This document shows, piece after piece, positions 52,448 through 60,765 of a stretch of 64,000 bases of DNA. This DNA comes from Ruminococcus sp. (GTDB lineage: Bacteria > Bacillota > Clostridia > Oscillospirales > Ruminococcaceae). Each line of letters opens with the position of its first letter. Position 1 is the stretch's first letter. The translations under genes and the position numbers were made by a program. Where the stretch lies: positions 62,001 to 126,000 of the forward strand of contig NZ_JAEFAJ010000002.1 in the NCBI RefSeq assembly GCF_016287535.1, read 5' to 3'. The notes beneath the pieces are model-generated. The model saw nothing but the letters and a program-made list of their open reading frames with translations, searched no databases and was not told where the DNA came from.

Positions 52448-53031
52448 TGAATCTGCCAAATAAGCTGACTCTTCTGAGAGTTCTTCTTATACCGTTTTTC
52501 CTTTTGTTCATGTATATAAACGTGCCTTTTCACTATGCGATCGCCCTCATTATCTTTGCAGCTGCTTCCATAACGGACGCTCTTGACGGAAAGATAGCAA
52601 GATCGAGAAACCTCGTTACCAACTTCGGTAAATTCCTCGATCCCCTTGCGGACAAGGTGCTCGTAATAGCTGCGCTGGCGGTATTTGTAGAGCTTGCAGA
52701 GGTGAATATGGGTGCTGTACCCTTCATCATCATAACCGCAAGAGAGTTCATGGTATCAGGACTCAGGCTCCTTGCCGCAAACAGCGGTATAGTTGTTGCA
52801 GCCGGTATATGGGGCAAGCTGAAGACTGCCTTTACTATGGTGGCTATAATAGCTATACTGTTCTGGCTCAGTCTGTGCTTTGATTTCGGTATAGACTTCC
52901 CCGACGCGTTCAGAAATGCTGTGGACAATGTGATAATCCCTGCGCTTATATGGATATCTGCGGGTCTTACAGTAATTTCAGGTGCTGTATACCTGAAGGG
53001 TTACTGGAATCTCATCGACTCTGACAAGTAA
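52447..53031 (+). CDS. pgsA: CDP-diacylglycerol--glycerol-3-phosphate 3-phosphatidyltransferase
   Basis: MNLPNKLTLLRVLLIPFFLLFM; DALDGKIARSRNLVTNFGKFLDPLADK. Confidence 0.96.
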   Translation: MNLPNKLTLLRVLLIPFFLLFMYINVPFHYAIALIIFAAASITDALDGKIARSRNLVTNFGKFLDPLADKVLVIAALAVFVELAEVNMGAVPFIIITAREFMVSGLRLLAANSGIVVAAGIWGKLKTAFTMVAIIAILFWLSLCFDFGIDFPDAFRNAVDNVIIPALIWISAGLTVISGAVYLKGYWNLIDSDK

Positions 53032-53058
53032 GAAATGTCTCTTTGAAAGGAGAATATA

Positions 53059-53445
53059 ATGAAACACTGTGCAGGTCAGATAAAGTATCTGGCAGCAATA
53101 AAGGAACTGTCCGAAAAAGAGGAATGTGTACGCTGTGTAAGCATAGCGCGGCACCTTGGAGTTTCAAGGCCAAGCGTAAGCAAAATGCTCAGGTGTCTCG
53201 CCAACTGCGGACTGGTATATGAGGACTTCTGCAACAGCGTCGTTCTCACTCCTGAGGGTGAGGAGACCGTGGAAAGGCTGTTCTCGTCATTTGACGAGGT
53301 ATATGCGTTCTTCCACAGGTTTTTGAAGCTCCCCCGTGAGGAAGCTCATGAGCAGGCGATAAAGTTCATAACGGAATTTCCGCAGGATACCTGCGAGCGT
53401 GTGAAAGTGCTCATAAAGCGGACTCTGAAGAAAAAAGGAACATAA
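53059..53445 (+). CDS. DtxR/MntR-like metal-dependent regulator (short)
   Basis: YLAAIKELSEKEECVRCVSIARHLGVSRPSVSKMLRCLANCGLVYED. Confidence 0.8.
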   Translation: MKHCAGQIKYLAAIKELSEKEECVRCVSIARHLGVSRPSVSKMLRCLANCGLVYEDFCNSVVLTPEGEETVERLFSSFDEVYAFFHRFLKLPREEAHEQAIKFITEFPQDTCERVKVLIKRTLKKKGT

Positions 53446-53471
53446 ATTCAAGTTAGATACTTATGTATAAG

Positions 53472-53508
53472 ACAAGCCCCTAAGCAATTGATGCTTCGGG
53501 GCTTGTTT
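53472..53508 (+). terminator. Terminator hairpin ACAAGCCCC...GGGGCTTGT
   Basis: ACAAGCCCCTAAGCAATTGATGCTTCGGGGCTTGTTTATTTTT. Confidence 0.85.
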
Positions 53509-53513
53509 ATTTT

Positions 53514-53550
53514 TGTAGGGGACGATGCCTAACAGGCACTCGCCCCTGCA
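53514..53550. repeat. REP-like element TGTAGGGGACGATGCC...CGCCCCTGCA
   Basis: Inverted ends TGTAGGGG/CCCCTGCA. Confidence 0.7.
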
Positions 53551-53574
53551 GAAATCATATTTTTACAGCATTTA

Positions 53575-55476
53575 TTACATAAGCTCGCAGATAAGGTTCG
53601 AGAACTCGACGGGATTCTCAATGCTCATGCCTTCGATAAGAAGAGCCTGATCGTAGAGCAGCTGTGCGTACTTGCCCAGCTTTTCCTTGTCGCCGCCCTC
53701 GCTGAGAGCTTTAAGTTTGCCGAATATCTCATGGTCGGGATTGATCTCCAGAACTCTCTGCGCGTGTACCTTCTGATCTGTAGGCATGGAGTTGAGGACC
53801 TTCTCCATTTCAAGGGATATCTCGCCCTCGCTTGTAAGGCATACGGGGTGGGATTTAAGTCTCTGTGAGATAGCCACCTTTGTTACCTTGCCGTTCAGCG
53901 CTTCCTGAAGCTCTTTGAGAAGGTCTGCGCTCTCCTCCTCTTTAGCCTTGAGCTCTTCCTTCTTTTCAGGTGAGTCAAGTCCCAGGTCGTCAGCGGATAC
54001 CGACTTGAATTCCTTATCCTTGTACTTCATCAGCGACTTTACAGCGAACTCGTCGATATTGTCCGTCAGGTAAAGTATCTCGAAGCCGTTGTCCTTTACC
54101 AGCTCTGTCTGAGGGAGCTGCTCGATACGTGCTGCGCTCTCGCCTGTAGCGTAGTAGATGTACTTCTGATCCTCACGCATACCTGTAACGTACTCGTCAA
54201 GAGTTACAAGCTTCTGCTCGTTGGAAGAAGTGAACAGGAGAAGATCCTGAAGCTTTTCCTTATTCATGCCGAAGTCGCTGTAGATACCGTATTTCAGCTG
54301 CAAGCCGAATGCCTTCCAGAATTCCTCGTACTTCTCACGCTCGTTCTTGAGCATCTTTTTCAGCTCGCTGCTGACAGTCTTTTCGATGCTCTTTGCGATC
54401 ACTTTCAGCTGTCTGTCGTGCTGGAGCATCTCACGGGAGATATTCAGCGAAAGGTCCTCACTGTCAACAAGCCCCTTTACGAAGCTGAAATAATCGGGGA
54501 GAAGGTCTGCGCACTTGTCCATGATGAGTACGCCGTTTGAGTAGAGCTGCAAGCCCTTTTCGTATTCCTTTGAGTAGTAGTCAAATGGAGCCTTTGACGG
54601 TATATAAAGCAGTGCGTTGTAGGCAGGCATTTCGTTGCTGACGTGTGAATATTTCAGAGGAGCATTGTAATCGAAGAACTTCTCGGTATAGAAGTGCTTG
54701 TAGTCCTCCTCCTTCAGCTCGTTCCTGTTCTTTTTCCAGAGGGGAGTCATGCTGTTGAGAGTTTCAACCTCGATGTAGTCCTCATACTCAACAGGGAAGT
54801 TCTTCTCCTTTTCCTCTTCTGTCTGCTCCTTGGGACGGCTGTGGGATACCTCCATCTTGATAGGGAAGCGGATATAGTCAGAGTATTTGGAAACGAGGGA
54901 CTTTATCCTGTACTGGTCGAGAAACTCGCCGTAGTTCTCGTCCTCTGTATCGTCAAGCATTTCGAGGATTATCTCTGTGCCGGCGTTCTTTTTTTCGTCC
55001 TCGGTAATGGTATAGCCGTCAATGCCCTCGGACTCCCAGCGGTAAGCCTTGTCACTTCCGTAAGCCTTGGATATGACGGTGACTTTCTTTGCTACCATGA
55101 ATGCCGAGTAGAAGCCTACACCGAACTGTCCGATTATCTGATTGTCCTCTTCCAGCTTGTTCTCGTTCTTGAACTTGAAGGAGCCGCTGTTTGCGATAGT
55201 ACCGAGGTTGTTTTCAAGCTCCTCCTCGGTCATGCCGATACCGTTGTCGGTAATTTTAAGGGTGCGGCTGTCCTTGTCAGCGGATATCCATATTGCGAAA
55301 TCGTCTTTATTCAGTCCTACCTTGTCATCGGTGAGGGATTTGAAATACAGCTTATCAATAGCGTCGCTTGCATTGGAGATAAGCTCACGGAGAAATATCT
55401 CCTTATGAGTATAGATCGAGTGGATCATCATATCGAGCAGTCTTTTGGATTCTGCTTTGAACTGTTTGGTTTCCAT
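53575..55476 (-). CDS. htpG: Hsp90-family chaperone HtpG
   Basis: [43 protein letters not shown]. Confidence 0.98.
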   Translation of the reverse strand: METKQFKAESKRLLDMMIHSIYTHKEIFLRELISNASDAIDKLYFKSLTDDKVGLNKDDFAIWISADKDSRTLKITDNGIGMTEEELENNLGTIANSGSFKFKNENKLEEDNQIIGQFGVGFYSAFMVAKKVTVISKAYGSDKAYRWESEGIDGYTITEDEKKNAGTEIILEMLDDTEDENYGEFLDQYRIKSLVSKYSDYIRFPIKMEVSHSRPKEQTEEEKEKNFPVEYEDYIEVETLNSMTPLWKKNRNELKEEDYKHFYTEKFFDYNAPLKYSHVSNEMPAYNALLYIPSKAPFDYYSKEYEKGLQLYSNGVLIMDKCADLLPDYFSFVKGLVDSEDLSLNISREMLQHDRQLKVIAKSIEKTVSSELKKMLKNEREKYEEFWKAFGLQLKYGIYSDFGMNKEKLQDLLLFTSSNEQKLVTLDEYVTGMREDQKYIYYATGESAARIEQLPQTELVKDNGFEILYLTDNIDEFAVKSLMKYKDKEFKSVSADDLGLDSPEKKEELKAKEEESADLLKELQEALNGKVTKVAISQRLKSHPVCLTSEGEISLEMEKVLNSMPTDQKVHAQRVLEINPDHEIFGKLKALSEGGDKEKLGKYAQLLYDQALLIEGMSIENPVEFSNLICELM

Positions 55477-55501
55477 TAAAAACATCTCCGTAGTAAATTG
55501 A

Positions 55502-55528
55502 TTAGCACTCTATCTCGTAGAGTGCTAA
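55502..55528 (-). promoter_or_regulatory. CIRCE element (HrcA operator)
   Basis: TTAGCACTC-N9-GAGTGCTAA, perfect. Confidence 0.97.
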
Positions 55529-55615
55529 AACAAGTATATAACTTTTACGGGGGTAAAGTCAAGGGGAAGAGGAAATGTTTACAATTTGTTCATATTTAAA
55601 AAGCGACGCTCCGTC

Positions 55616-55645
55616 TTGACAAATCCCGGTGCTTTGGTATATAAT
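55616..55645 (+). promoter_or_regulatory. Sigma-A promoter for T-box/cysS operon
   Basis: TTGACA-18 bp-TATAAT. Confidence 0.8.
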
Positions 55646-55650
55646 AGTTT

Positions 55651-55734
55651 TTAGAGCTTAGAGCTTAGAGCTTAGAGCTTAGAGCTTAGAGCTTAGAGCT
55701 TAGAGCTTAGAGCTTAGAGCTTAGAGCTTAGACT
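55651..55734. repeat. Perfect tandem heptamer TTAGAGC x11 plus one variant
   Basis: Eleven identical 7-mers read directly, then TTAGACT. Confidence 0.97.
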
Positions 55735-55751
55735 CAGCTTTTTTGTATACA

Positions 55752-55793
55752 ACTAAATTCTAAGATCTTGGTTCTAAGGTCTTAGTTCTGATA
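55752..55793. repeat. Opposing degenerate heptad arm (ACTAAAT TCTAAGA TCTTGGT TCTAAGG TCTTAGT TCTGATA)
   Basis: 7-bp periodicity; inverted relative to 55651 array. Confidence 0.75.
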
Positions 55794-55797
55794 AAGG

Positions 55798-56016
55798 CGT
55801 AGCAGTCAGAGTAGCTTTTCTGCGGACTTTCAGAGAGTGTGCGGGTGGTGTGAGCACACAGTCGGGATAAGTGAAGTGCGGCTGTCAGCTCCGGCAGTGA
55901 AGCGGTATGTGTGTATCTGCCGGCGTTTCGTCCGCGTTAAGGATATGATGAGTAAAAACGGAGTGGAAACGTGCTTTTGCGCCTCCGAGGGTCAGCCCTC
56001 GGAGGCTTTGTTTTTA
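55798..56016 (+). promoter_or_regulatory. T-box leader, candidate specifier UGC (Cys)
   Basis: CAGAGAGTGTGCGGGTGGTGTGAGCACACA stem I, GTGAAGTGCGGC specifier, CGGAGTGGAAACGTGCTTTTGCGCCTCCG antiterminator (UGGA pairs UCCA-3'), then terminator. Confidence 0.9.
55980..56016 (+). terminator. T-box terminator hairpin
   Basis: GCCTCCGAGGGTCAGCCCTCGGAGGCTTTGTTTTT. Confidence 0.9.
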
Positions 56017-56082
56017 TGTCCTGACAACATAAAAAATGTGTGATATAGTTTCATTTCTTTATTTGTAAAAAGGAGGACGGAG

Positions 56083-56460
56083 ATGAATATAATAAAGTAT
56101 CCCTCAGACGAGGCGGTAAACGAAGCTGTAAAGAACGACAGCAGATTCCTTGCGGCTGTCAGCCTTGACGGAAGCATGGCTTATGTGGGAGCGGCTGACG
56201 ACGCAGGAGACCATATCGCTCTCCTTGAAAGCTTCGGCGAGGAAAGTCCCTCTGGCTTTTTCAGGCTCAGCTTCGACAGTCTTACTGCCGACTGGATATT
56301 CTCATGTCCGCGGAGCTATAAGGGAATAGCTGAAGAAAAGGAGCGCATGGGAGCTTACTATCATGACGGACTTCGCATACTTCCGGAGTTCCTTGTGATG
56401 TTCGGCTATTTCTCAAAGCTGAAAATAAAAAATCCGCCCCCTGAGATATGGGAGTTCTGA
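56083..56460 (+). CDS. Hypothetical protein (125 aa)
   Basis: ORF with RBS AGGAGGACGGAG; no family recognised. Confidence 0.65.
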   Translation: MNIIKYPSDEAVNEAVKNDSRFLAAVSLDGSMAYVGAADDAGDHIALLESFGEESPSGFFRLSFDSLTADWIFSCPRSYKGIAEEKERMGAYYHDGLRILPEFLVMFGYFSKLKIKNPPPEIWEF

Positions 56461-56464
56461 TTCA

Positions 56465-56935
56465 GTTGAGAGTTGAGAATTGAGAGTTGAAAGTTTTTAA
56501 TTCTTAATTCGGAAAGCTGTGAGGAAGATATGAGTGATAGCATTGTAGGCGAAAAAAGTTTTAAATTTGCTGTAAGAGTAATTAATTTGTATAAATTCCT
56601 TTTGGAAAAGAAAGAGTATGTTTTATCTCAACAGGTGCTGAGAAGCGGAACGAGCATCGGCGCAAATATAAGTTAAGCGTTAGAAGCGCAAAGCGGCAGG
56701 GATTTTATTTCTAAAATGGGAATAGCTCTGAAGGAGTCGGCAGAAACGATATATTGGCTTCGGCTTCTGCGTGAAACAGATTACATAAATGAGATACAGT
56801 TTGAATTAATGCACAGAGATGTTCACGAAATAAAACTGATTATTTCATCAATAATAAAAACCAAAAAAGAGAATATGAAGAAAATGAGCAATGGGAAATA
56901 ACTCTCCACTCTCAATTCTCAACTCTCAACTTTAT
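56465..56935. mobile_element. Candidate heptad-arm element carrying S23-like four-helix-bundle gene
   Basis: Left arm GTTGAGA GTTGAGA ATTGAGA GTTGAAA GTTTTTA ATTCTTA ATTCGGA; right arm ACTCTCC ACTCTCA ATTCTCA ACTCTCA ACTTTAT; inverted. Confidence 0.65.
56530..56901 (+). pseudogene. Four-helix-bundle (S23/IVS/Avd-like) protein with in-frame TAA
   Basis: MSDSIVGEKSFKFAVRVINLYKFLLEKKEYVLSQQVLRSGTSIGANIS*ALEAQSGRDFISKMGIALKESAETIYWLRLLRETDYINEIQFELMHRDVHEIKLIISSIIKTKKENMKK; same frame throughout, stop at 56674. Confidence 0.85.
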
Positions 56936-56950
56936 ATAGGAGGAAGAAAA

Positions 56951-58372
56951 ATGCAGTTATATAATTCACTGTCACATAAGAAAGAGGAGTTCGTACCTCA
57001 TACTGAGGGAAAAGTCAATATGTATACCTGCGGACCGACCGTGTACCACTTTGCGCACATTGGTAATCTCAGAAGCTACATCATGGAGGACGTTCTTGAA
57101 AAATACCTGCGCTTCATCGGCTACGATGTGAACCGTGTCATGAACATCACAGACGTGGGACATCTTACCAGCGACGGCGACACCGGCGACGACAAGATGC
57201 TCAAGGGCGCCAAGCGCGAGCACAAGACAGTAATGGAGATTGCTAAGTTCTATACAGACGCATTCTTTGAGGACTGCAAAAAACTCAACGTCAGAAAGCC
57301 CGATACTGTAGTTCCGGCAACTACCTATATAGACGAGTTTATCCGCGTTATCAGCACCCTTATGGAAAAGGGCTACGCTTACGAAGCAGGCGGAAATATC
57401 TATTTCGATACCTCAAGGCTTGAAAAGTATTATGTTTTCAACGATTTCAACGAGGAAGACCTTGCAGTAGGCGTCCGTGAGGGTGTTGAGGCTGACGAGA
57501 ACAAGCGCAACAAGGCAGACTTCGTGCTCTGGTTCACCAAGTCCAAATTTGACGACCAGGAGCTGAAATGGGACAGCCCGTGGGGCGTAGGCTATCCGGG
57601 CTGGCATATCGAGTGCTCGTGCATAAGCATGAAGAACAACGGCGAGTACCTCGATATCCACTGCGGCGGAATCGACAACGCTTTCCCTCACCATACCAAC
57701 GAGATAGCGCAGTCTGAGGCTTACCTCGGACATAAGTGGTGCAATTACTGGTTCCATGTGCTCCACCTCAATACAAACAGCGGCAAGATGAGCAAGAGCA
57801 AGGGAGAGTTCCTGACGGTATCGCTTCTTGAGGAAAAGGGCTACAAGCCTGTGGTATACCGTTTCTTCTGCCTGCAGTCTCACTACAGGAAGTCGCTGGT
57901 ATTCTCATGGGAGAACCTTGACAACGCTGTGGTAGCATACAATAAGCTCACAGAGAAGATAGCTCCACTTACAAAGGAGAGCGGCGGAGATATCGACAAG
58001 GCTGAGTACGACCGCCTTATGGGAGCTTTCAACGAGGCTCTCGGAAACGATATCAATACCGCTATGGGTATCACTGTTATATATGACGTTCTGAAATCAA
58101 AGGCAAATGCGGCTACAAAGCTTGCACTTATAAACGAATTCGACAAGGTCATGGGACTTGACCTTATCGCAAACGCCAAGGAAGCGGCAAATCCTGTAGG
58201 TGACGGCGTCCTCGACGTCCCGAATGAAGTTATGGAGCTTGTTGAACAGCGTCAGGCTGCACGTAAGGAAAAGAACTTCGCACTGGCTGACGAGCTCCGC
58301 GATAAGATAGCGGCTCTCGGTTATGAGGTCAAGGAAACAAGACAGGGCACGGAGATCAATAAAATAAGTTGA
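56951..58372 (+). CDS. cysS: Cysteinyl-tRNA synthetase
   Basis: VNMYTCGPTVYHFAHIGNLRSYIMEDVL; PGWHIECSCISMK; KMSKSKGEFLTV. Confidence 0.98.
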   Translation: MQLYNSLSHKKEEFVPHTEGKVNMYTCGPTVYHFAHIGNLRSYIMEDVLEKYLRFIGYDVNRVMNITDVGHLTSDGDTGDDKMLKGAKREHKTVMEIAKFYTDAFFEDCKKLNVRKPDTVVPATTYIDEFIRVISTLMEKGYAYEAGGNIYFDTSRLEKYYVFNDFNEEDLAVGVREGVEADENKRNKADFVLWFTKSKFDDQELKWDSPWGVGYPGWHIECSCISMKNNGEYLDIHCGGIDNAFPHHTNEIAQSEAYLGHKWCNYWFHVLHLNTNSGKMSKSKGEFLTVSLLEEKGYKPVVYRFFCLQSHYRKSLVFSWENLDNAVVAYNKLTEKIAPLTKESGGDIDKAEYDRLMGAFNEALGNDINTAMGITVIYDVLKSKANAATKLALINEFDKVMGLDLIANAKEAANPVGDGVLDVPNEVMELVEQRQAARKEKNFALADELRDKIAALGYEVKETRQGTEINKIS

Positions 58373-58474
58373 GAGTTGAAAGTGGAGAGTTGAGAGTTAA
58401 TGTGTTTGCTGTGTTCACGTTATTTAAATAATATCGCCGCAAGCGACACCAAAACTGTCAACTCTCAACTATAA
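58368..58474. repeat. Inverted heptad arrays with short noncoding spacer
   Basis: GTTGAGA GTTGAAA GTGGAGA GTTGAGA ... ACTGTCA ACTCTCA ACTATAA. Confidence 0.85.
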
Positions 58475-58523
58475 GCTTTGCGCTTATAAGCATAATAATG
58501 ATCAAAAAGAACGGAGAATCCCA

Positions 58524-59309
58524 ATGGCAAGACTCTATCCCCTTTTCAGTTCCAGCAAGGGCAATTCCACATTTATCGGCACTGAAAAGGGCGGTATCCT
58601 TATAGACTGCGGCGTCAGCTTCAAACGGCTCTCGGAAGCCCTTGAAGTGAATAATATACCGCTGAGCGCGGTCCAGGGCGTGTTCATAACCCATGAGCAC
58701 ACCGATCACATCGCAGGCCTGACTATGCTCACAAAAAAGACGGGTATGCCGGTGTACGGACAGAAACGCACTCTGCAAAGGCTCTGCGACGGTAATAAGA
58801 TAGCGGTGAATTCGCCTGTTATCGACATAAACGGCAAGACTATAAGCTGCGGCGGCAGCGAGGTGAGCTGCTTTGATACTCCCCACGACGCCATACAGAG
58901 CTGCGGCTATCGCATACATACCTCTGACGACAAATACTGTGCGATATGCACCGACCTCGGTCACGTTACCCCTGAGGTGGACGAAGCTCTTACAGGCTGC
59001 CGCATGGTGCTGATAGAAGCAAATTACGATGACTATATGCTGCGCAGAGGTCCCTATCCGCTGTACCTGAAAGAGCGTATCCTTTCGCAGAACGGTCATC
59101 TCTCCAACGACGACTGCGCTGTGCAGGTGGGCAGGCTCATAGAGCGGGGAACTACACATTTCCTTCTCGGACATCTCAGTCAGGACAACAACCGTCCCGA
59201 TATTGCCGACGGAACTGTACAGAGAAGCCTTGAAAGATTCGCAAGAGGAAGGGACTATCTCCTCGGAGTAGCTCCTGTTGAAACACAGGGAGGAGCGGTG
59301 ATATTCTGA
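58524..59309 (+). CDS. MBL-fold hydrolase, YycJ/WalJ-like
   Basis: FSSSKGNSTFIGTEKGGILIDCGVSFKRL; FITHEHTDHIAGL; LGHLSQDNNRP. Confidence 0.9.
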   Translation: MARLYPLFSSSKGNSTFIGTEKGGILIDCGVSFKRLSEALEVNNIPLSAVQGVFITHEHTDHIAGLTMLTKKTGMPVYGQKRTLQRLCDGNKIAVNSPVIDINGKTISCGGSEVSCFDTPHDAIQSCGYRIHTSDDKYCAICTDLGHVTPEVDEALTGCRMVLIEANYDDYMLRRGPYPLYLKERILSQNGHLSNDDCAVQVGRLIERGTTHFLLGHLSQDNNRPDIADGTVQRSLERFARGRDYLLGVAPVETQGGAVIF

Positions 59310-59782
59310 TGAATATAAATCTGATAGTCATAGGAAAACTGAAAGAGGATTATCTCCGCAGCGCCTGCGGGGAATACATCAAGAGACTGGGGAGATACTG
59401 CACATTCGAGCTCCGTGAGCTGGACGAGTGCCGCCTCAGTGACGACCCGTCGGAGAAGGAGATAGCGACCGCACTGAAAAAGGAAGCGGAGCAGATAAAG
59501 AAGTACGCAAGGGGCATGATAGTCCCCATGTGCATCGAAGGAAAGCAGCTGACAAGTCCCGAACTTTCGGAGAAGATAAGCTCAGCCGGAGTGAGCGGGC
59601 AGAGCACCGTCACTTTCATTATCGGCAGCTCCTTCGGACTTGACCCGGAGATAAAGGCAATGGGAACTCTCAAACTCTCAATGTCGAAGATGACCTTTCC
59701 GCACCAGCTTGCGAGGGTAATGCTCCTTGAGCAGATATACCGCGCGTTCCAGATAGCGGAGGGCGGAAAGTACCATAAATGA
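59309..59782 (+). CDS. rlmH: 23S rRNA (pseudouridine1915-N3)-methyltransferase
   Basis: INLIVIGKLKEDYLRSACGEYIKRL; FIIGSSFGLDPEI; SMSKMTFPHQLARVMLLEQIYRAFQI. Confidence 0.97.
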   Translation: MNINLIVIGKLKEDYLRSACGEYIKRLGRYCTFELRELDECRLSDDPSEKEIATALKKEAEQIKKYARGMIVPMCIEGKQLTSPELSEKISSAGVSGQSTVTFIIGSSFGLDPEIKAMGTLKLSMSKMTFPHQLARVMLLEQIYRAFQIAEGGKYHK

Positions 59783-59791
59783 TAGTTGATA

Positions 59792-59820
59792 TGCAGGGGC
59801 GGTGACTGCATTGCTCCGGA
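59792..59820. repeat. Truncated REP-like element TGCAGGGGCGGTGACTGCA...
   Basis: TGCAGGGGCGG core shortly after the rlmH stop. Confidence 0.45.
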
Positions 59821-59994
59821 TTGAATATGTTATTTAAAAAAGCGGACAAAACTGTCCGTTTTTTGCATTATATGGCAGAACGGCAGCTTTTTACTTGACA
59901 GCATAAATGGCTTGTGATATAATTAAAAGATACTATGGAATTTTATGCGCTTTTGGCGGAAAGTACCGCTTATCAGCGCTTTAAGGAGCGTTAA

Positions 59995-60765
59995 ATGAGT
60001 ACGATAAAAGAGCTGTACGCATACAGGCAAATGATATTCAGCCTTGTGAAAAAGGATCTGCGCGGACGCTACAAGGGCTCTGTCCTCGGCTTTCTGTGGA
60101 CCTTCATCAATCCTCTTTTTCAGCTGATAGTCTATACGATAGTTTTCACACATATACTCCCGAACAATAATGTGGATAAGTATTACCTTTATCTGTTCGT
60201 TGCGCTGATACCGTGGATATTCTTCTCCTCTGCCATAACAACCGGAGCAGCTTCCGTTCTGGCACAGAAGGACCTCGTGAAGAAGATATACTTTCCCAGA
60301 ATGGTAATCCCCATATCCTATGTGACCAGCTGTTTCGTGAATATGCTGCTGAGCTTCATAGTGGTATTCGCGGTCATAATCGTAACGGGAACAGGCTTCA
60401 ATTTTCTTGCGCTGCTTACGCTTCCTGTTATCATGCTGGTCGAATATCTCTTTGCTCTGGGAATGTCCCTGCTGACCTCTGCTGTCACAGTTTATTTCAG
60501 AGACCTGGAGCATATCCTCGGCATTGTGGCTATGGGTTGGATGTATCTTACTCCTATCGTGTATCAGGTGCCTCCGGGATATGAAAAGTATTTCGATCTC
60601 AATCCTATGACGCATATAATCGAATGCTACAGGACCGTGCTGTACGAAAAGCAGGTGCCTGACCTATCAACCCTTCTTCTGGCGGCAGGACTGGGAGTAT
60701 TCTTCCTTATATTCGGCACAATGGTATTCAACAAGCTTCAAAGGCATTTTGCGGAGGAACTCTGA
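59995..60765 (+). CDS. Polysaccharide ABC transporter permease, Wzm/TagG type
   Basis: LVKKDLRGRYKGSVLGFLWTFINPLFQLIVYTIVF; ABC-2 family. Confidence 0.93.
   Translation: MSTIKELYAYRQMIFSLVKKDLRGRYKGSVLGFLWTFINPLFQLIVYTIVFTHILPNNNVDKYYLYLFVALIPWIFFSSAITTGAASVLAQKDLVKKIYFPRMVIPISYVTSCFVNMLLSFIVVFAVIIVTGTGFNFLALLTLPVIMLVEYLFALGMSLLTSAVTVYFRDLEHILGIVAMGWMYLTPIVYQVPPGYEKYFDLNPMTHIIECYRTVLYEKQVPDLSTLLLAAGLGVFFLIFGTMVFNKLQRHFAEEL

Noticed and set aside
54694-55479. 261-aa plus-strand ORF opposite htpG
   Set aside because: Antisense to htpG; Leu/Val-rich artefact of reverse reading.
55651-55793. CRISPR array
   Set aside because: Repeat period is 7 bp with no spacers and no cas genes in the window.
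55837-56043. 68-aa ORF upstream of the 125-aa gene
   Set aside because: Lies entirely over the Cys T-box and its terminator.
56674-56676. Programmed stop-codon recoding in the four-helix-bundle gene
   Set aside because: TAA in weak context and no recoding signal seen; a simple nonsense mutation is more parsimonious.
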